From Streptomyces sp. f51 (GTDB lineage: Bacteria; Actinomycetota; Actinomycetes; Streptomycetales; Streptomycetaceae): a stretch of 64,000 nt of DNA. Below the pieces are notes generated by a model. It saw only the letters and a list, made by a program, of their open reading frames with translations. It ran no database searches and had not been told where the DNA came from. The translations under genes and the position numbers were made by a program. The stretch lies in the NCBI RefSeq assembly GCF_037940415.1, contig NZ_CP149798.1:6295001-6359000 (forward strand), written 5' to 3'. How positions within the stretch are numbered: the first letter of the stretch is position 1; the number at the start of each line of letters is the position of its first letter. Positions 32,403 through 41,126 of this stretch are shown here, in pieces.

Positions 32403-32434
32403 CCACGGGCCACCCTCGTTCGGGTGGCCCGTGG
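32403..32434. terminator. Bidirectional hairpin between GntR and OFA carrier genes
   Basis: CCACGGGCCACCC (32403-32415) pairs perfectly with 32422-32434 around a six-base loop. It lies between convergent stop codons at 32374 and 32440 and ends both the regulator and the frc operon transcripts. Confidence 0.88.
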
Positions 32435-32439
32435 AGGGT

Positions 32440-33846
32440 TCAGGCGACCGGCTGTGGTGCCGGCGTGGACGTGTCCGCGGTGCTGTGGCCGGGGCGGCGC
32501 AGCAGCAGGGCGACCGCGGCCGCCGCCATGGAGATGCCGCCGGCCAGCGCGTAGGCGCCGTCGTAGCCCCAGGCGGCGACCACCATCGAGCCGAGGCCGC
32601 CGCCGAACAGGCCGCTGATCAGCTTTCCGCTGTACACCAGACCGTAGTTGGTGGCGTTGTAGTTCTCGCCGAAGTAGTCCGGGGTCAGGGCCGCGAACAT
32701 CGGGTAGAAGGCGCCGCCGCCGAATCCGGAGAGGAAGGCGAAGAACAGGAACAGGGCCTCGCTGTGGATGTCACCGGCCCAGATCACACCGAACTGCGCC
32801 AGTCCCAGGACCACGATGACGAAGACCAGCGTCCGCTTGCGCCCCCAGATGTCGGAGAGCCAGCCCACCACACCCCGCCCCACGCCGTTGACGACCGCCA
32901 TCACGCCCATCGACGACGCCGCCACCAGCGGGCCGAAGCCGACCTCCTTGGCGTAGTCGACCTGGAAGGAGATGCCGAAGATCGACACACCGGCGGTCAT
33001 CACCAGGGCGACCCACATCAGCGGCAGCACACCGGTCCTGATCGCCTCCTTGGGGGTGTACTGCTTCACGGCGGGCGGGTTCTTCAGGCTCGCGGCACGC
33101 TTCCCGGAACCGCCGTGGGCCATCGGGTCGACGTCCGCGGGCCACCAGTTCTTCGGCGGGTCCTTGAAGAAGAACGCGGCGGCCAGCACCACGACCATCA
33201 CGTAGACGCCGATGAGATCCAGCACCCGGTGGTAATTGGCCGTGTCGAAGGCGTAGTTGAAGATGAAGATGAACGGCAGGGAGCCGTACGCGAATCCGCC
33301 GTTGACGAATCCCGTACGGGCCCCACGGCGCTCGGGGAACCACTTCCCGACCATGTTGATGCAGGTCGCGTACACCAGCCCGGACCCGATGCCGCCGATG
33401 ACGCCGAAGCCCAGGATCGCCAGTGCCACGTCGCTGAGATGCGACAGGGCGAGGAAGCCGGCCGCGCACATGACCGAGCCCGTGAACATGGCCTTGCGGG
33501 CCGTCAGGACGCCTCTCTCCCGCAGCCAGCCGGCCGGGAACGCGATCCCCGCCTGGAAGAACACCCAGATGCTCAGGATCCAGAAGGTGTTGCTCTGCGT
33601 CCAGCCATGGGCGTGCGACAGGGTGTCCTCGGCCGAGCCGTACGCGTACTCGAAGACACTGATGGCCATCATGGCGACCCAGGGCAGGTACACCATGAAC
33701 GAGCGCGAGTGGCCGAGGATGTCCCGATCGCTCTCGCCGACCCGGTAGACCCGGCCCCGGGCGTCGGTGATCTCCCGGTACGCGCGCCCGGGATCGCCGT
33801 GACCGTCGTCCGGCGAGTCCTTCGCCGCGATGGGTTCCGCCGTCAT
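32440..33846 (-). CDS. OFA-family MFS carrier (oxalate/formate antiporter type), last gene of the frc operon
   Basis: A 468-residue membrane protein with about 12 spans after a cytosolic leader of about 50 residues containing RGRVYRVGESDRDI. Family blocks include VGKWFPERRGARTGFVNGG, the loop KNPPAVKQYTPKEAIRT and FGENYNATNYGLVYSGKL. Its ATG at 33846 overlaps the stop of the upstream carrier gene by four bases (ATGA), so the two carriers are coupled. It is clearly paralogous to that gene but retains more typical family residues in the late part. It could exchange oxalate for formate or another dicarboxylate. Confidence 0.9.
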   Translation of the reverse strand: MTAEPIAAKDSPDDGHGDPGRAYREITDARGRVYRVGESDRDILGHSRSFMVYLPWVAMMAISVFEYAYGSAEDTLSHAHGWTQSNTFWILSIWVFFQAGIAFPAGWLRERGVLTARKAMFTGSVMCAAGFLALSHLSDVALAILGFGVIGGIGSGLVYATCINMVGKWFPERRGARTGFVNGGFAYGSLPFIFIFNYAFDTANYHRVLDLIGVYVMVVVLAAAFFFKDPPKNWWPADVDPMAHGGSGKRAASLKNPPAVKQYTPKEAIRTGVLPLMWVALVMTAGVSIFGISFQVDYAKEVGFGPLVAASSMGVMAVVNGVGRGVVGWLSDIWGRKRTLVFVIVVLGLAQFGVIWAGDIHSEALFLFFAFLSGFGGGAFYPMFAALTPDYFGENYNATNYGLVYSGKLISGLFGGGLGSMVVAAWGYDGAYALAGGISMAAAAVALLLRRPGHSTADTSTPAPQPVA

Positions 33847-35234
33847 GACGCCATCTCCTCGCCGAGCGGGTGCGGATTGGGAACGATGCGGCGGGCCCGT
33901 GGCCTGCCCGGTGCCCTGAGGAACAGGGCCAGTACGGCGGACGCCAGACCGGCGGACCCGGCGAGCACGAAGGCGCCGTGATAGTCCCACGCGCCGACGG
34001 CGACCGCGGCCGTGCCGGCGCCCACGAGGCCCGTGACCAGCTGCGAGCTGTGGACCAGACCGTAGACCGAGGCGTTGTTGTCCTCACCGAAGCAGTCCGC
34101 CGTCATGGCCGCGAACAGCGGGAGGACGGCGCCGCCGGCGAAGCCGGAGACCAATGAGCAGAACAGGAAGAACGGCACACTGCCCGCCCGGCCGGACACC
34201 AGCACACCGAACTGGGCCGACCCCAGCACCAGACACACCACGATCAGGGTGCGACGCCGGCCGACGCGGTCGGAGACCCAGCCGACGACCCCGCGCCCGG
34301 TGCCGTCGACGACCGCCCTCAGCGACATCGCCGCGGCCAGTGTCCCGCCCGCGAAGCCCATGTCCCTCCCGAACGGGACCTGGAAGGCGAGACCGAAGAG
34401 GTCGATCCCGGCCGTGCACAGCAGACAGGACCACATCGTCCACAGCACGGGGGTACGCGCGGCCTCCCTCGGGGTGTACTGCCTGACCGCCGGCGGGTTC
34501 TTCTCCAGCGCCCGCCGGATCCCCGGGTCGTCGGGCACCTTCAGCGGGTCGACGCCCGGCGGCCACCAGCCCTTCGGCGGGTCCTCCAGGAACCGGCCGG
34601 CCGCCGCGACCAGCGCGCAGCAGACCAGGCCGACGCCCACGAGCACACCCCGGTGGCCGCCCGGGTCCACGGGCCAGGTGAACAGGAGGAGCAACGGCAG
34701 GGCCCCGCAGGCGAAGCCGCCGTCGACGAAGCCCGTCCTCGCGCCCCTTCGCTCCGGGTACCACTTGCCGACCAGGGTCACGCAGGTCACGCGGACGAGG
34801 CCCGCGCCGATGCCGCCGCACACGGCGAAGCCGAGCAGCGCGATGCTCGCCCCTGGCGCGAACGCCGACGGCACCTGGCCGAGCAGGGTGCCGAGCGCGC
34901 CCAGCAGCATCGCCGTACGGGCGCGGAGCCTGCCGCTGTCGCGCAGCCGCCCGGCCGGGAAGGCCACGGCCGCCTGGAAGAACATCCAGACACCCAGCAG
35001 CCAGAGGACGTGTCCGCCGCTCCGGAGGTGAGCCTCCCGGAGCATGCCGTCCGCCGAAGCGAACGCGTACCCGGCGGAGCCGGTGCCCAGCATGCCCACC
35101 CAGGGCAGGAAGACCATCCAGGCGCGCCTGCGGCCCATGATGTCGAGGTCGGTCTCGCCGACGCGGTACACGCGTCCGTGCCGGTCCCTCACCTCGCGGC
35201 GAGGCACCGGAGTCGAGCAGCCGGTGGTTGTCAT
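33843..35234 (-). CDS. OFA-family MFS carrier, tandem paralogue
   Basis: A 463-residue membrane protein of the same build as the next gene: leader RGRVYRVGETDLDI, VGKWYPERRGARTGFVDGG, loop KNPPAVRQYTPREAART and FGEDNNASVYGLVHSSQL. Relative to its neighbour it has extra Gly/Cys substitutions in spans and a changed first span, so the pair has diverged and may differ in substrate or form a heteromer. I start at the ATG at 35234 (MTTTGCSTPVP), with GGGGA upstream. It follows the acyl-CoA ligase gene by 123 bases and overlaps the next carrier by four. Confidence 0.88.
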   Translation of the reverse strand: MTTTGCSTPVPRREVRDRHGRVYRVGETDLDIMGRRRAWMVFLPWVGMLGTGSAGYAFASADGMLREAHLRSGGHVLWLLGVWMFFQAAVAFPAGRLRDSGRLRARTAMLLGALGTLLGQVPSAFAPGASIALLGFAVCGGIGAGLVRVTCVTLVGKWYPERRGARTGFVDGGFACGALPLLLLFTWPVDPGGHRGVLVGVGLVCCALVAAAGRFLEDPPKGWWPPGVDPLKVPDDPGIRRALEKNPPAVRQYTPREAARTPVLWTMWSCLLCTAGIDLFGLAFQVPFGRDMGFAGGTLAAAMSLRAVVDGTGRGVVGWVSDRVGRRRTLIVVCLVLGSAQFGVLVSGRAGSVPFFLFCSLVSGFAGGAVLPLFAAMTADCFGEDNNASVYGLVHSSQLVTGLVGAGTAAVAVGAWDYHGAFVLAGSAGLASAVLALFLRAPGRPRARRIVPNPHPLGEEMAS

Positions 35235-35357
35235 CTCGATCGAGATCCCCTTGCGTCGAAAGAACTGGTCAGCGCCCCCTGCCACATGTCTTTCGTGCGC
35301 CCGCGGGTCCCGGGTCCTGCCGACGCGCACCGTCGGCCGGACCCGCGCGTCCTCATG

Positions 35358-37505
35358 TCATGAGCGGCCCCCCAGCAGTCCCGCCGCGCGCGCCCAGTGG
35401 TACTTCGCGCCGAGCACGGCCACCGGCATCTCGGTGGTGTACGGGTAGGCCACGACACCCCGCTCGTACAGGTACCGGCACGCCTCCTCGACCTCGACGT
35501 CGCCCGCGAGCGACGCCACCACGGGCTTCTCGACGCCGCGTTCGCGGAACTCGGCCACCACCCGCGCGGTGAGCTCGGCGAAGACCATGGGCGGGGTCAC
35601 GATCGTGTGCCAGTAGCCGAGGACGAGCGCGTGGACGCGCGGGTCCGCGAGGCCGAGCCGGATCGTGGCCTCGTACGTCGACGGCGGCTCCCCGCCCGTG
35701 ATGTCCACCGGGTTGCCCGCGGCGCCGAAGGGCGGGATGAACTCCCGGAAGGCCGCGTCGAGATCCGGCGGGATCTCCATGAGGGACAGTCCGTTGTCGG
35801 TCACCGCGTCGGACAGCAGGACACCGCTTCCGCCGGCGCCCGTGATGATCACGACGTTGTCGCCCCGGGGAGCGGGCAGCACCGGCAGGGCGCGCGCGTA
35901 CTCCAGCAGGTCGGTCAGGCCGGGAGCCCTGATGACGCCCGCCTGCCGGAGGATGTCGTCGTAGACGGCGTCGTCGCCCGCGAGGGCTCCGGTGTGCGAG
36001 CCCGCGGCCCGCGCCCCGGCGGCGGTCCGCCCTGCCTTCAGGACCACGACGGGCTTCTTCGGGACGGTGGCGCGGGCCGCCTCCACGAAGGCGCGGCCGT
36101 CCTTGAGGTCCTCCAGGTGCATCGCCACGCACCGGGTGTGCGGGTCCTCGCCGAACCACGTGAGCAGGTCGTCCTCGTCCAGGTCCGCCTTGTTGCCGAG
36201 ACCGACGATCGCCGAGACACCCGTCTTCGTGGTCCGCGCGAACCCGAGGACGGCCATGCCGATGCCGCCGGACTGCGAGGTGAGCGCGACCCCGCCCTTC
36301 ACGTCGTACGGAGTGCAGAAGGTGGCGCACACGTCCTGCCAGGTCGAGTAGTAGCCGTAGATGTTCGGGCCGAGCAGCCGGATGCCGTACCGCTCGCCGA
36401 TGGCCGTGATCTCGTCCTGGAGTCCCTGTTCGCCGGTCTCCGCGAATCCGGAGGGGATCAGGACGGCGTTGGGGATGTTCTTGCGTCCGGCCTCCTCCAG
36501 GACGCGTGGCACCGCCCGGGCGGGAACCGCGAACACCGCGACGTCCACGTCGCCGGGGATGTCCGTGACACTCGCGTAGGCCTTGCGGCCCTGGATGTCG
36601 TCCGCCCTGGGGTTCACCGGATGGATCTCGCCCGCGAAGCCCCCGTCCACGAGGTTGCGCAGCACCGCGTGCCCGATCTTGCCCGGGACGTCGGACGCGC
36701 CGATCACGGCGATCGATCGCGGCCGCATCAGCCGGTCCATGGAGGCGAGGATCTCCGTCCGGGTGTAGCGGCGCCGCCCGGCCGCCGGGCCGGCGCCGAG
36801 GAGCACACGGATGTCCGCCGCGATCGCGCCGCCCGGGGAGGCGATCACCGGGTTGAGGTCCACCTCGGCGATCTCGGGGAAGTCCGTGACGAGTTCGGAG
36901 ACCCGGCGGATCTGCTCGGCGAGGGCCGCCCGGTCCACCGCCGGCCCGCCGCGCACCCCGCGCAGGATCCGGGCCGCACGGATGGAGTCGAGCATCGACA
37001 GCGCCTTGCCGGTGTCCACCGGGGCGAGCCGGAAGGTGACGTCCTCGAGCACCTCGACCAGCACACCGCCGAGCCCGAAGGCGACGACCTTCCCGAACGT
37101 CGGGTCCGTCACCGCGCCGACGATGACCTCCTGTCCGGGCGGGATCAGTTCCTGCACCTGGACGCCGTCGATCCGGGCACGGACGTCGTACGAACGGGCG
37201 TTGGCGACCAGCGTCCGGAAGGCGGCCCGTACGTCCGCCGCCCCCTCGACACCGACCAGCACCCCGCCCGCGTCGGTCTTGTGCAGGATGTCGGGGGAGA
37301 CGATCTTCATCACGACGGGTGCGCCGAGGCGTTCCGCGTGGGCGACCGCCTCCTGTTCGTCGCGGGCCAGGGCCTCGCCGGGTACGGCGATCCCGTAGGC
37401 GTCGGCGACCTCCTTGCCCTCCGGCGCCGTCAGCGCGGCGCGCCCCTGGCGCCGGACGCCGTCGAGGAGCGCCCGTACCCTCGCCACCCGGTCCCGGTCC
37501 GCCAT
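35358..37505 (-). CDS. Acetate--CoA ligase family protein (ADP-forming acyl-CoA synthetase), fused beta-alpha subunits
   Basis: A 715-residue fused enzyme. The N-terminal ATP-grasp part (about 15-235, VVMKIVSPDILHKTDAGGV) comes first, then a CoA-binding domain (about 260-350, SIAVIGASDVPGKIGHAVL) and succinyl-CoA-ligase-like domains with the phosphohistidine segment AAGSHTGALAGDD. This is the reverse of the alpha-beta order in many archaeal-type enzymes. It converts an acyl-CoA, ADP and phosphate to acid and ATP, or the reverse. Next to frc the likely substrate is oxalate or another short acid. Only one base separates its ATG from the frc stop, so the genes are coupled. Confidence 0.92.
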   Translation of the reverse strand: MADRDRVARVRALLDGVRRQGRAALTAPEGKEVADAYGIAVPGEALARDEQEAVAHAERLGAPVVMKIVSPDILHKTDAGGVLVGVEGAADVRAAFRTLVANARSYDVRARIDGVQVQELIPPGQEVIVGAVTDPTFGKVVAFGLGGVLVEVLEDVTFRLAPVDTGKALSMLDSIRAARILRGVRGGPAVDRAALAEQIRRVSELVTDFPEIAEVDLNPVIASPGGAIAADIRVLLGAGPAAGRRRYTRTEILASMDRLMRPRSIAVIGASDVPGKIGHAVLRNLVDGGFAGEIHPVNPRADDIQGRKAYASVTDIPGDVDVAVFAVPARAVPRVLEEAGRKNIPNAVLIPSGFAETGEQGLQDEITAIGERYGIRLLGPNIYGYYSTWQDVCATFCTPYDVKGGVALTSQSGGIGMAVLGFARTTKTGVSAIVGLGNKADLDEDDLLTWFGEDPHTRCVAMHLEDLKDGRAFVEAARATVPKKPVVVLKAGRTAAGARAAGSHTGALAGDDAVYDDILRQAGVIRAPGLTDLLEYARALPVLPAPRGDNVVIITGAGGSGVLLSDAVTDNGLSLMEIPPDLDAAFREFIPPFGAAGNPVDITGGEPPSTYEATIRLGLADPRVHALVLGYWHTIVTPPMVFAELTARVVAEFRERGVEKPVVASLAGDVEVEEACRYLYERGVVAYPYTTEMPVAVLGAKYHWARAAGLLGGRS

Positions 37506-37506
37506 C

Positions 37507-38739
37507 TCAGATCACCCCGCCCGACTTGAGAAGCGTCAATTCCTCTTCACCGAGGCCGAGTTCACCGATGTAGATCTCCTCGTTGTGCTCGCCGAGCAGC
37601 GGGGAGGCGGTGATGTCGACGGGGGAGTCGGAGAGTTTGAGCGGGCTGCCGACGGTGACGTAGGTGCCGCGCCCGGGATGCTCGACCTCGACGACCATGC
37701 CGTTGGCGGCGAGCGAGGCGTCCTCGATGATCTCCTTGGTGGACAGGATCGGTCCGCACGGGATGCTCTCGGCGTTGAGTTCCTCCAGCACCCGCCACTT
37801 GGGCAGCGTGACGGTCCACTCCTCGATGAGCTGGAACATCTTGGCGAGCCTCGGCAGCCGGGCCCGAGGGGTGGACCAGCCCGGGTCGTCGGCCAGTTCG
37901 GGACGGCCGATGAGCCGGGTGATCGGCCCCCAGCCGGCGGGCTGGACGATGACGTAGACGTAGTCGTTGGGGCCGCCGGGCGCGCACTTGACGGCCCAGC
38001 CGGGCTGGCCGCCGCCGGAGGCGTTGCCCGAGCGGGGGACCTCGTCGCCGAAGTCCTCGTTCGGGTACTCCGCGAGCGGCCCGTGGGCCAGCCGCTGCTG
38101 ATCGCGCAGCTTGACCCGGCAGAGGTTGAGGACGGCGTGCTGCATGGCCACGTTGACGCGCTGGCCGCGTCCGGTGCGGGTGCGCTGGAGGAGCGCGGCG
38201 AGGACGGCGGCGACGGCGTGGACACCGGTGCCCGAGTCACCGATCTGGGCTCCGGTGGCCAGTGGGGGGCCGTCCTCGAATCCTGTGGTGGCCATGGAGC
38301 CGCCCATGGCCTGCGCCACCACCTCGTACGCCTTGAAGTCGGTGTAGGGGCCGTCCCCGAAGCCCTTGATGGAGGCGTAGACGATCCGCGGGTTGATCTC
38401 GCGGACGCGGTCCCAGGTGAAGCCCATGCGGTCGATCGCGCCGGGGCCGAAGTTCTCCACCAGGACGTCGGAGCGGCGGATCAGCTCGGTCAGGAGCTGT
38501 TTGCCGCGCTCGGTCTTGGTGTTGAGGGTGATGCTGCGCTTGTTGCTGTTGAGCATGGTGAAGTAGAGGGAATCGGCGTCCGGGATGTCCCGCAGCTGGG
38601 TGCGGGTGATGTCACCGGCAGGCGCCTCCAGTTTGACCACGTCGGCGCCGAGCCATGCCATCAACTGGGTCGCCGAGGGGCCGGACTGAACGTGCGTCAT
38701 GTCCAGGACCCGGATGCCTTCGAGAGCCTTGGTCGTCAC
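37507..38739 (-). CDS. frc: Formyl-CoA:oxalate CoA-transferase (CaiB/BaiF family)
   Basis: A 410-residue class III CoA-transferase. The N-terminus (GIRVLDMTHVQSGPSATQLM) and GADVVKLEAPAGDITR match characterised FRC/YfdW proteins closely. The catalytic aspartate is D168 in ATGAQIGDSGTGVH, and the mobile glycine loop appears as SGGGQPG (about 241-247). The enzyme moves CoA from formyl-CoA to oxalate, feeding oxalyl-CoA decarboxylase, which is absent from this window. The GTG at 38739 has AGGTGA upstream. It heads a minus-strand operon with an ADP-forming ligase and two OFA carriers, and faces sucC-sucD across an operator-like inverted repeat. Confidence 0.92.
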   Translation of the reverse strand: MTTKALEGIRVLDMTHVQSGPSATQLMAWLGADVVKLEAPAGDITRTQLRDIPDADSLYFTMLNSNKRSITLNTKTERGKQLLTELIRRSDVLVENFGPGAIDRMGFTWDRVREINPRIVYASIKGFGDGPYTDFKAYEVVAQAMGGSMATTGFEDGPPLATGAQIGDSGTGVHAVAAVLAALLQRTRTGRGQRVNVAMQHAVLNLCRVKLRDQQRLAHGPLAEYPNEDFGDEVPRSGNASGGGQPGWAVKCAPGGPNDYVYVIVQPAGWGPITRLIGRPELADDPGWSTPRARLPRLAKMFQLIEEWTVTLPKWRVLEELNAESIPCGPILSTKEIIEDASLAANGMVVEVEHPGRGTYVTVGSPLKLSDSPVDITASPLLGEHNEEIYIGELGLGEEELTLLKSGGVI

Positions 38740-38808
38740 AGGTCACCTCACTTGTCCGTTGCCTTGAGCCGCCCCGATGGAGCCGGCGGTGGGTCAGGTT
38801 CGTACATT

Positions 38809-38833
38809 GCATACAGTCGACGAATACTGTATG
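38809..38833. promoter_or_regulatory. Candidate operator C between frc and sucC
   Basis: CATACAG (38810-38816) and CTGTATG (38827-38833) are exact inverted repeats with a ten-base spacer TCGACGAATA. The site lies in the 165-base divergent promoter region, fits an FCD-type GntR dimer, and its left half with spacer (GCATACAGTCGACG) recurs at 28932. Confidence 0.72.
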
Positions 38834-38904
38834 AAGATGGTTATCCCGCATCCGATGGGTGATGTCCAGGGGTCGCGCACCACTTTCAGGACAGGAGCCG
38901 AATC

Positions 38905-40035
38905 GTGGACCTGTACGAACATCAGGCGCGTCAACTCTTCGCGGAACACGGTGTGTTGGTACCGAGGGCCGAGATCGCGGACTCGCCGGGCGTGGCCCGG
39001 GACATCGCCTGCGAGCTCGGCGGCCGGGTCGTCGTCAAGGCCCAGGTCAGGACCGGCGGGCGCGGCAGGGCCGGCGGAGTGCGGCTCGCCGAGGACCCGG
39101 ACGCCGCCGAACGCGTGGCGCGCGAGATCCTCGGCATGACCATCGGGGGCCACCCGGTCCGGACGGTGATGCTCGCCCAACCCGTCGACATCGAGAGCGA
39201 GTTCTACGTCTCGTACGTCCTCGATCGCGCCGCCGGACGCTTCCTGGCGATCGCCTCCGCCGAGGGCGGCACCGAGATCGAGGAGGTGGCCGCGGCCCGG
39301 CCGGAGGCGGTGGCACGCGTCCCCGTTGACCCCGCGGAGGGCGTCACCGAGGAGAAGGCGGCCGAGATCGTCCGGGCGGCCGGACTGCCCCCGCGGACGG
39401 CCGGCGTCCTCGCGCGCCTCTGGCAGGTGCTCACGCGAGAGGACGCCCTCCTCGTCGAGGTGAACCCGCTCGTCCGCACCACCGGGGGACAGCTCGTGGC
39501 CCTGGACGGCAAGGTGTCGCTCGACGACAACGCCCTTTTCCGCCACGCGCGTTGGAGCGGACGGGAGACCCCGCACGACGACCCGCTGGAGGCCGCCGCC
39601 GCGGCCAGGGGCCTCACCTACGTGCGGCTGGACGGCGAGGTCGGGGTCATCGGCAACGGCGCGGGCCTCGTGATGTCGACGCTCGACGTCGTGGCCGGCA
39701 GCGGCGCCCGTCCCGCCGACTTCCTCGACATCGGCGGCGGAGCCTCCGCGCGGGTCATGTCGGACGGACTGTCCGTCGTCCTGTCCGACCCCGGCGTCAG
39801 GTCCGTCCTCGTCAACGTCTTCGGCGGCATCACCGCCTGCGACACGGTGGCCGAGGGCATCGTGGCGGCCCTGGACACCGTACGGCCGGCCAAGCCGATC
39901 GTGGTCCGCCTCGACGGCAACAACGCGGCCCGTGGCCGTGCCGTCCTCACGGACCGGGCGCACCCGCTCGTGCACCAGGCCGCCACCATGGACGAGGCCG
40001 CCCGTCTCGCCGCCGAACTGGCCCACACCAGCTGA
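38905..40035 (+). CDS. sucC: Succinate--CoA ligase (ADP-forming) beta subunit, probable second copy
   Basis: A 376-residue ATP-grasp subunit. It opens MDLYEHQARQLFAEHGV, has VVVKAQVRTGGRGRAGGV for nucleotide binding, EVNPLV for metal binding and, late, LVNVFGGITACD, the segment that contacts the alpha-subunit phosphohistidine. It pairs with the following gene to interconvert succinate (or a related acid), ATP and CoA with the acyl-CoA. The GTG at 38905 has AGGAG upstream. Divergence from frc under a shared operator suggests a catabolic copy for supplying CoA esters rather than the TCA-cycle enzyme. Confidence 0.92.
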   Translation: MDLYEHQARQLFAEHGVLVPRAEIADSPGVARDIACELGGRVVVKAQVRTGGRGRAGGVRLAEDPDAAERVAREILGMTIGGHPVRTVMLAQPVDIESEFYVSYVLDRAAGRFLAIASAEGGTEIEEVAAARPEAVARVPVDPAEGVTEEKAAEIVRAAGLPPRTAGVLARLWQVLTREDALLVEVNPLVRTTGGQLVALDGKVSLDDNALFRHARWSGRETPHDDPLEAAAAARGLTYVRLDGEVGVIGNGAGLVMSTLDVVAGSGARPADFLDIGGGASARVMSDGLSVVLSDPGVRSVLVNVFGGITACDTVAEGIVAALDTVRPAKPIVVRLDGNNAARGRAVLTDRAHPLVHQAATMDEAARLAAELAHTS

Positions 40036-40046
40036 AGGAGCGGGAC

Positions 40047-40985
40047 ATGGCCGTGTTTCTCACCGAGGACTCCAAGGTCCTCGTCCAGGGCATGACCGGC
40101 GCCGAGGGGATGCGGCACACCCGGCGCATGCTCGCCGCCGGCACGGAGATCGTCGGTGGCGTCAATCCGCGCAAGGCGGGTCTGGCCGTGGAGTTCGACG
40201 TTCCCGGCACCGAGGGGCGGGGGAGCGCGCCGAGGACCGTCCCCGTCTTCGGTTCGGTGCGCGAGGGGATGCGGGCGACGGGCGCCGACGTGAGCGTCGT
40301 GTTCGTGCCGCCCCCCTTCGCCCGGGCGGCCGTACGGGAGGCCGCCGACGCCGGGATCGCCCTCGCCGTCGTCATCACGGAGGGCATCCCCGTGCACGAC
40401 TCCGTCGCGCTCCGCGCGCACGCCGCCGCCCGGGGCACCCGCGTCGTCGGCCCCAACTGCCCCGGCCTGATCTCCCCGGGACGCTCGAACGCGGGCATCA
40501 TCCCCGCCGACATCACCGGCCCCGGACCGATCGGCCTGGTGTCCAAGTCCGGCACCCTCACCTACCAGCTCATGCACGACCTGCGGGACATCGGCTTCTC
40601 GACCTGTGTGGGCATCGGCGGCGACCCCGTCGTCGGCACCTCCCACATCGACTGCCTGGCCGCCTTCGAGGAGGACCCCGACACCGAGATGATCGTTCTC
40701 GTCGGGGAGATCGGCGGCGACGCCGAGGAACGGGCGGCCGCGTACATACGTGATCACGTCACCAAGCCCGTCGTCGGCTACATCGCCGGCTTCACCGCCC
40801 CCGAGGGCCGCACGATGGGGCACGCCGGGGCCATCGTCTCGGGCTCCTCGGGCACCGCGCGGGCCAAGAAGACGGCACTGGAGGCGGCCGGCGTGCGGGT
40901 CGGCGAGACCCCGACGGGGACGGCAGGGCTGGTCCGGGCGCGGCTGGCCGGCCGGGCGACCCCGAGTGATGTCACTCATAGTTAA
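40047..40985 (+). CDS. sucD: Succinate--CoA ligase alpha subunit, probable second copy
   Basis: A 312-residue subunit. The CoA-binding Rossmann part opens with VFLTEDSKVLVQGMTGAEG, then VGPNCPGLISPG, the conserved SKSGTLTYQ, and the phosphorylated histidine in RTMGHAGAIVSG. AAGGAG overlaps the sucC stop and lies seven bases before the ATG at 40047, so sucC and sucD form one operon. A Ser-Lys-Ser (LVSKSGT) replaces the more usual Gly-Lys-Ser. The stop is followed by a 141-base gap before the aldehyde dehydrogenase, which may or may not be co-transcribed. Confidence 0.93.
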   Translation: MAVFLTEDSKVLVQGMTGAEGMRHTRRMLAAGTEIVGGVNPRKAGLAVEFDVPGTEGRGSAPRTVPVFGSVREGMRATGADVSVVFVPPPFARAAVREAADAGIALAVVITEGIPVHDSVALRAHAAARGTRVVGPNCPGLISPGRSNAGIIPADITGPGPIGLVSKSGTLTYQLMHDLRDIGFSTCVGIGGDPVVGTSHIDCLAAFEEDPDTEMIVLVGEIGGDAEERAAAYIRDHVTKPVVGYIAGFTAPEGRTMGHAGAIVSGSSGTARAKKTALEAAGVRVGETPTGTAGLVRARLAGRATPSDVTHS

Positions 40986-41126
40986 TGCGCGGTGACTGTC
41001 GGAAGCCGCAGGGCCCCGTTACGTTCCCTCATGTACGCGACGACTGTTCGCGCGGCCCGTGCGGCCTGCCGTCCGGCAGGATCCGGGCCCCCGCCCCCGA
41101 CTGTGCACCGAGAGCGGAGACACCCG

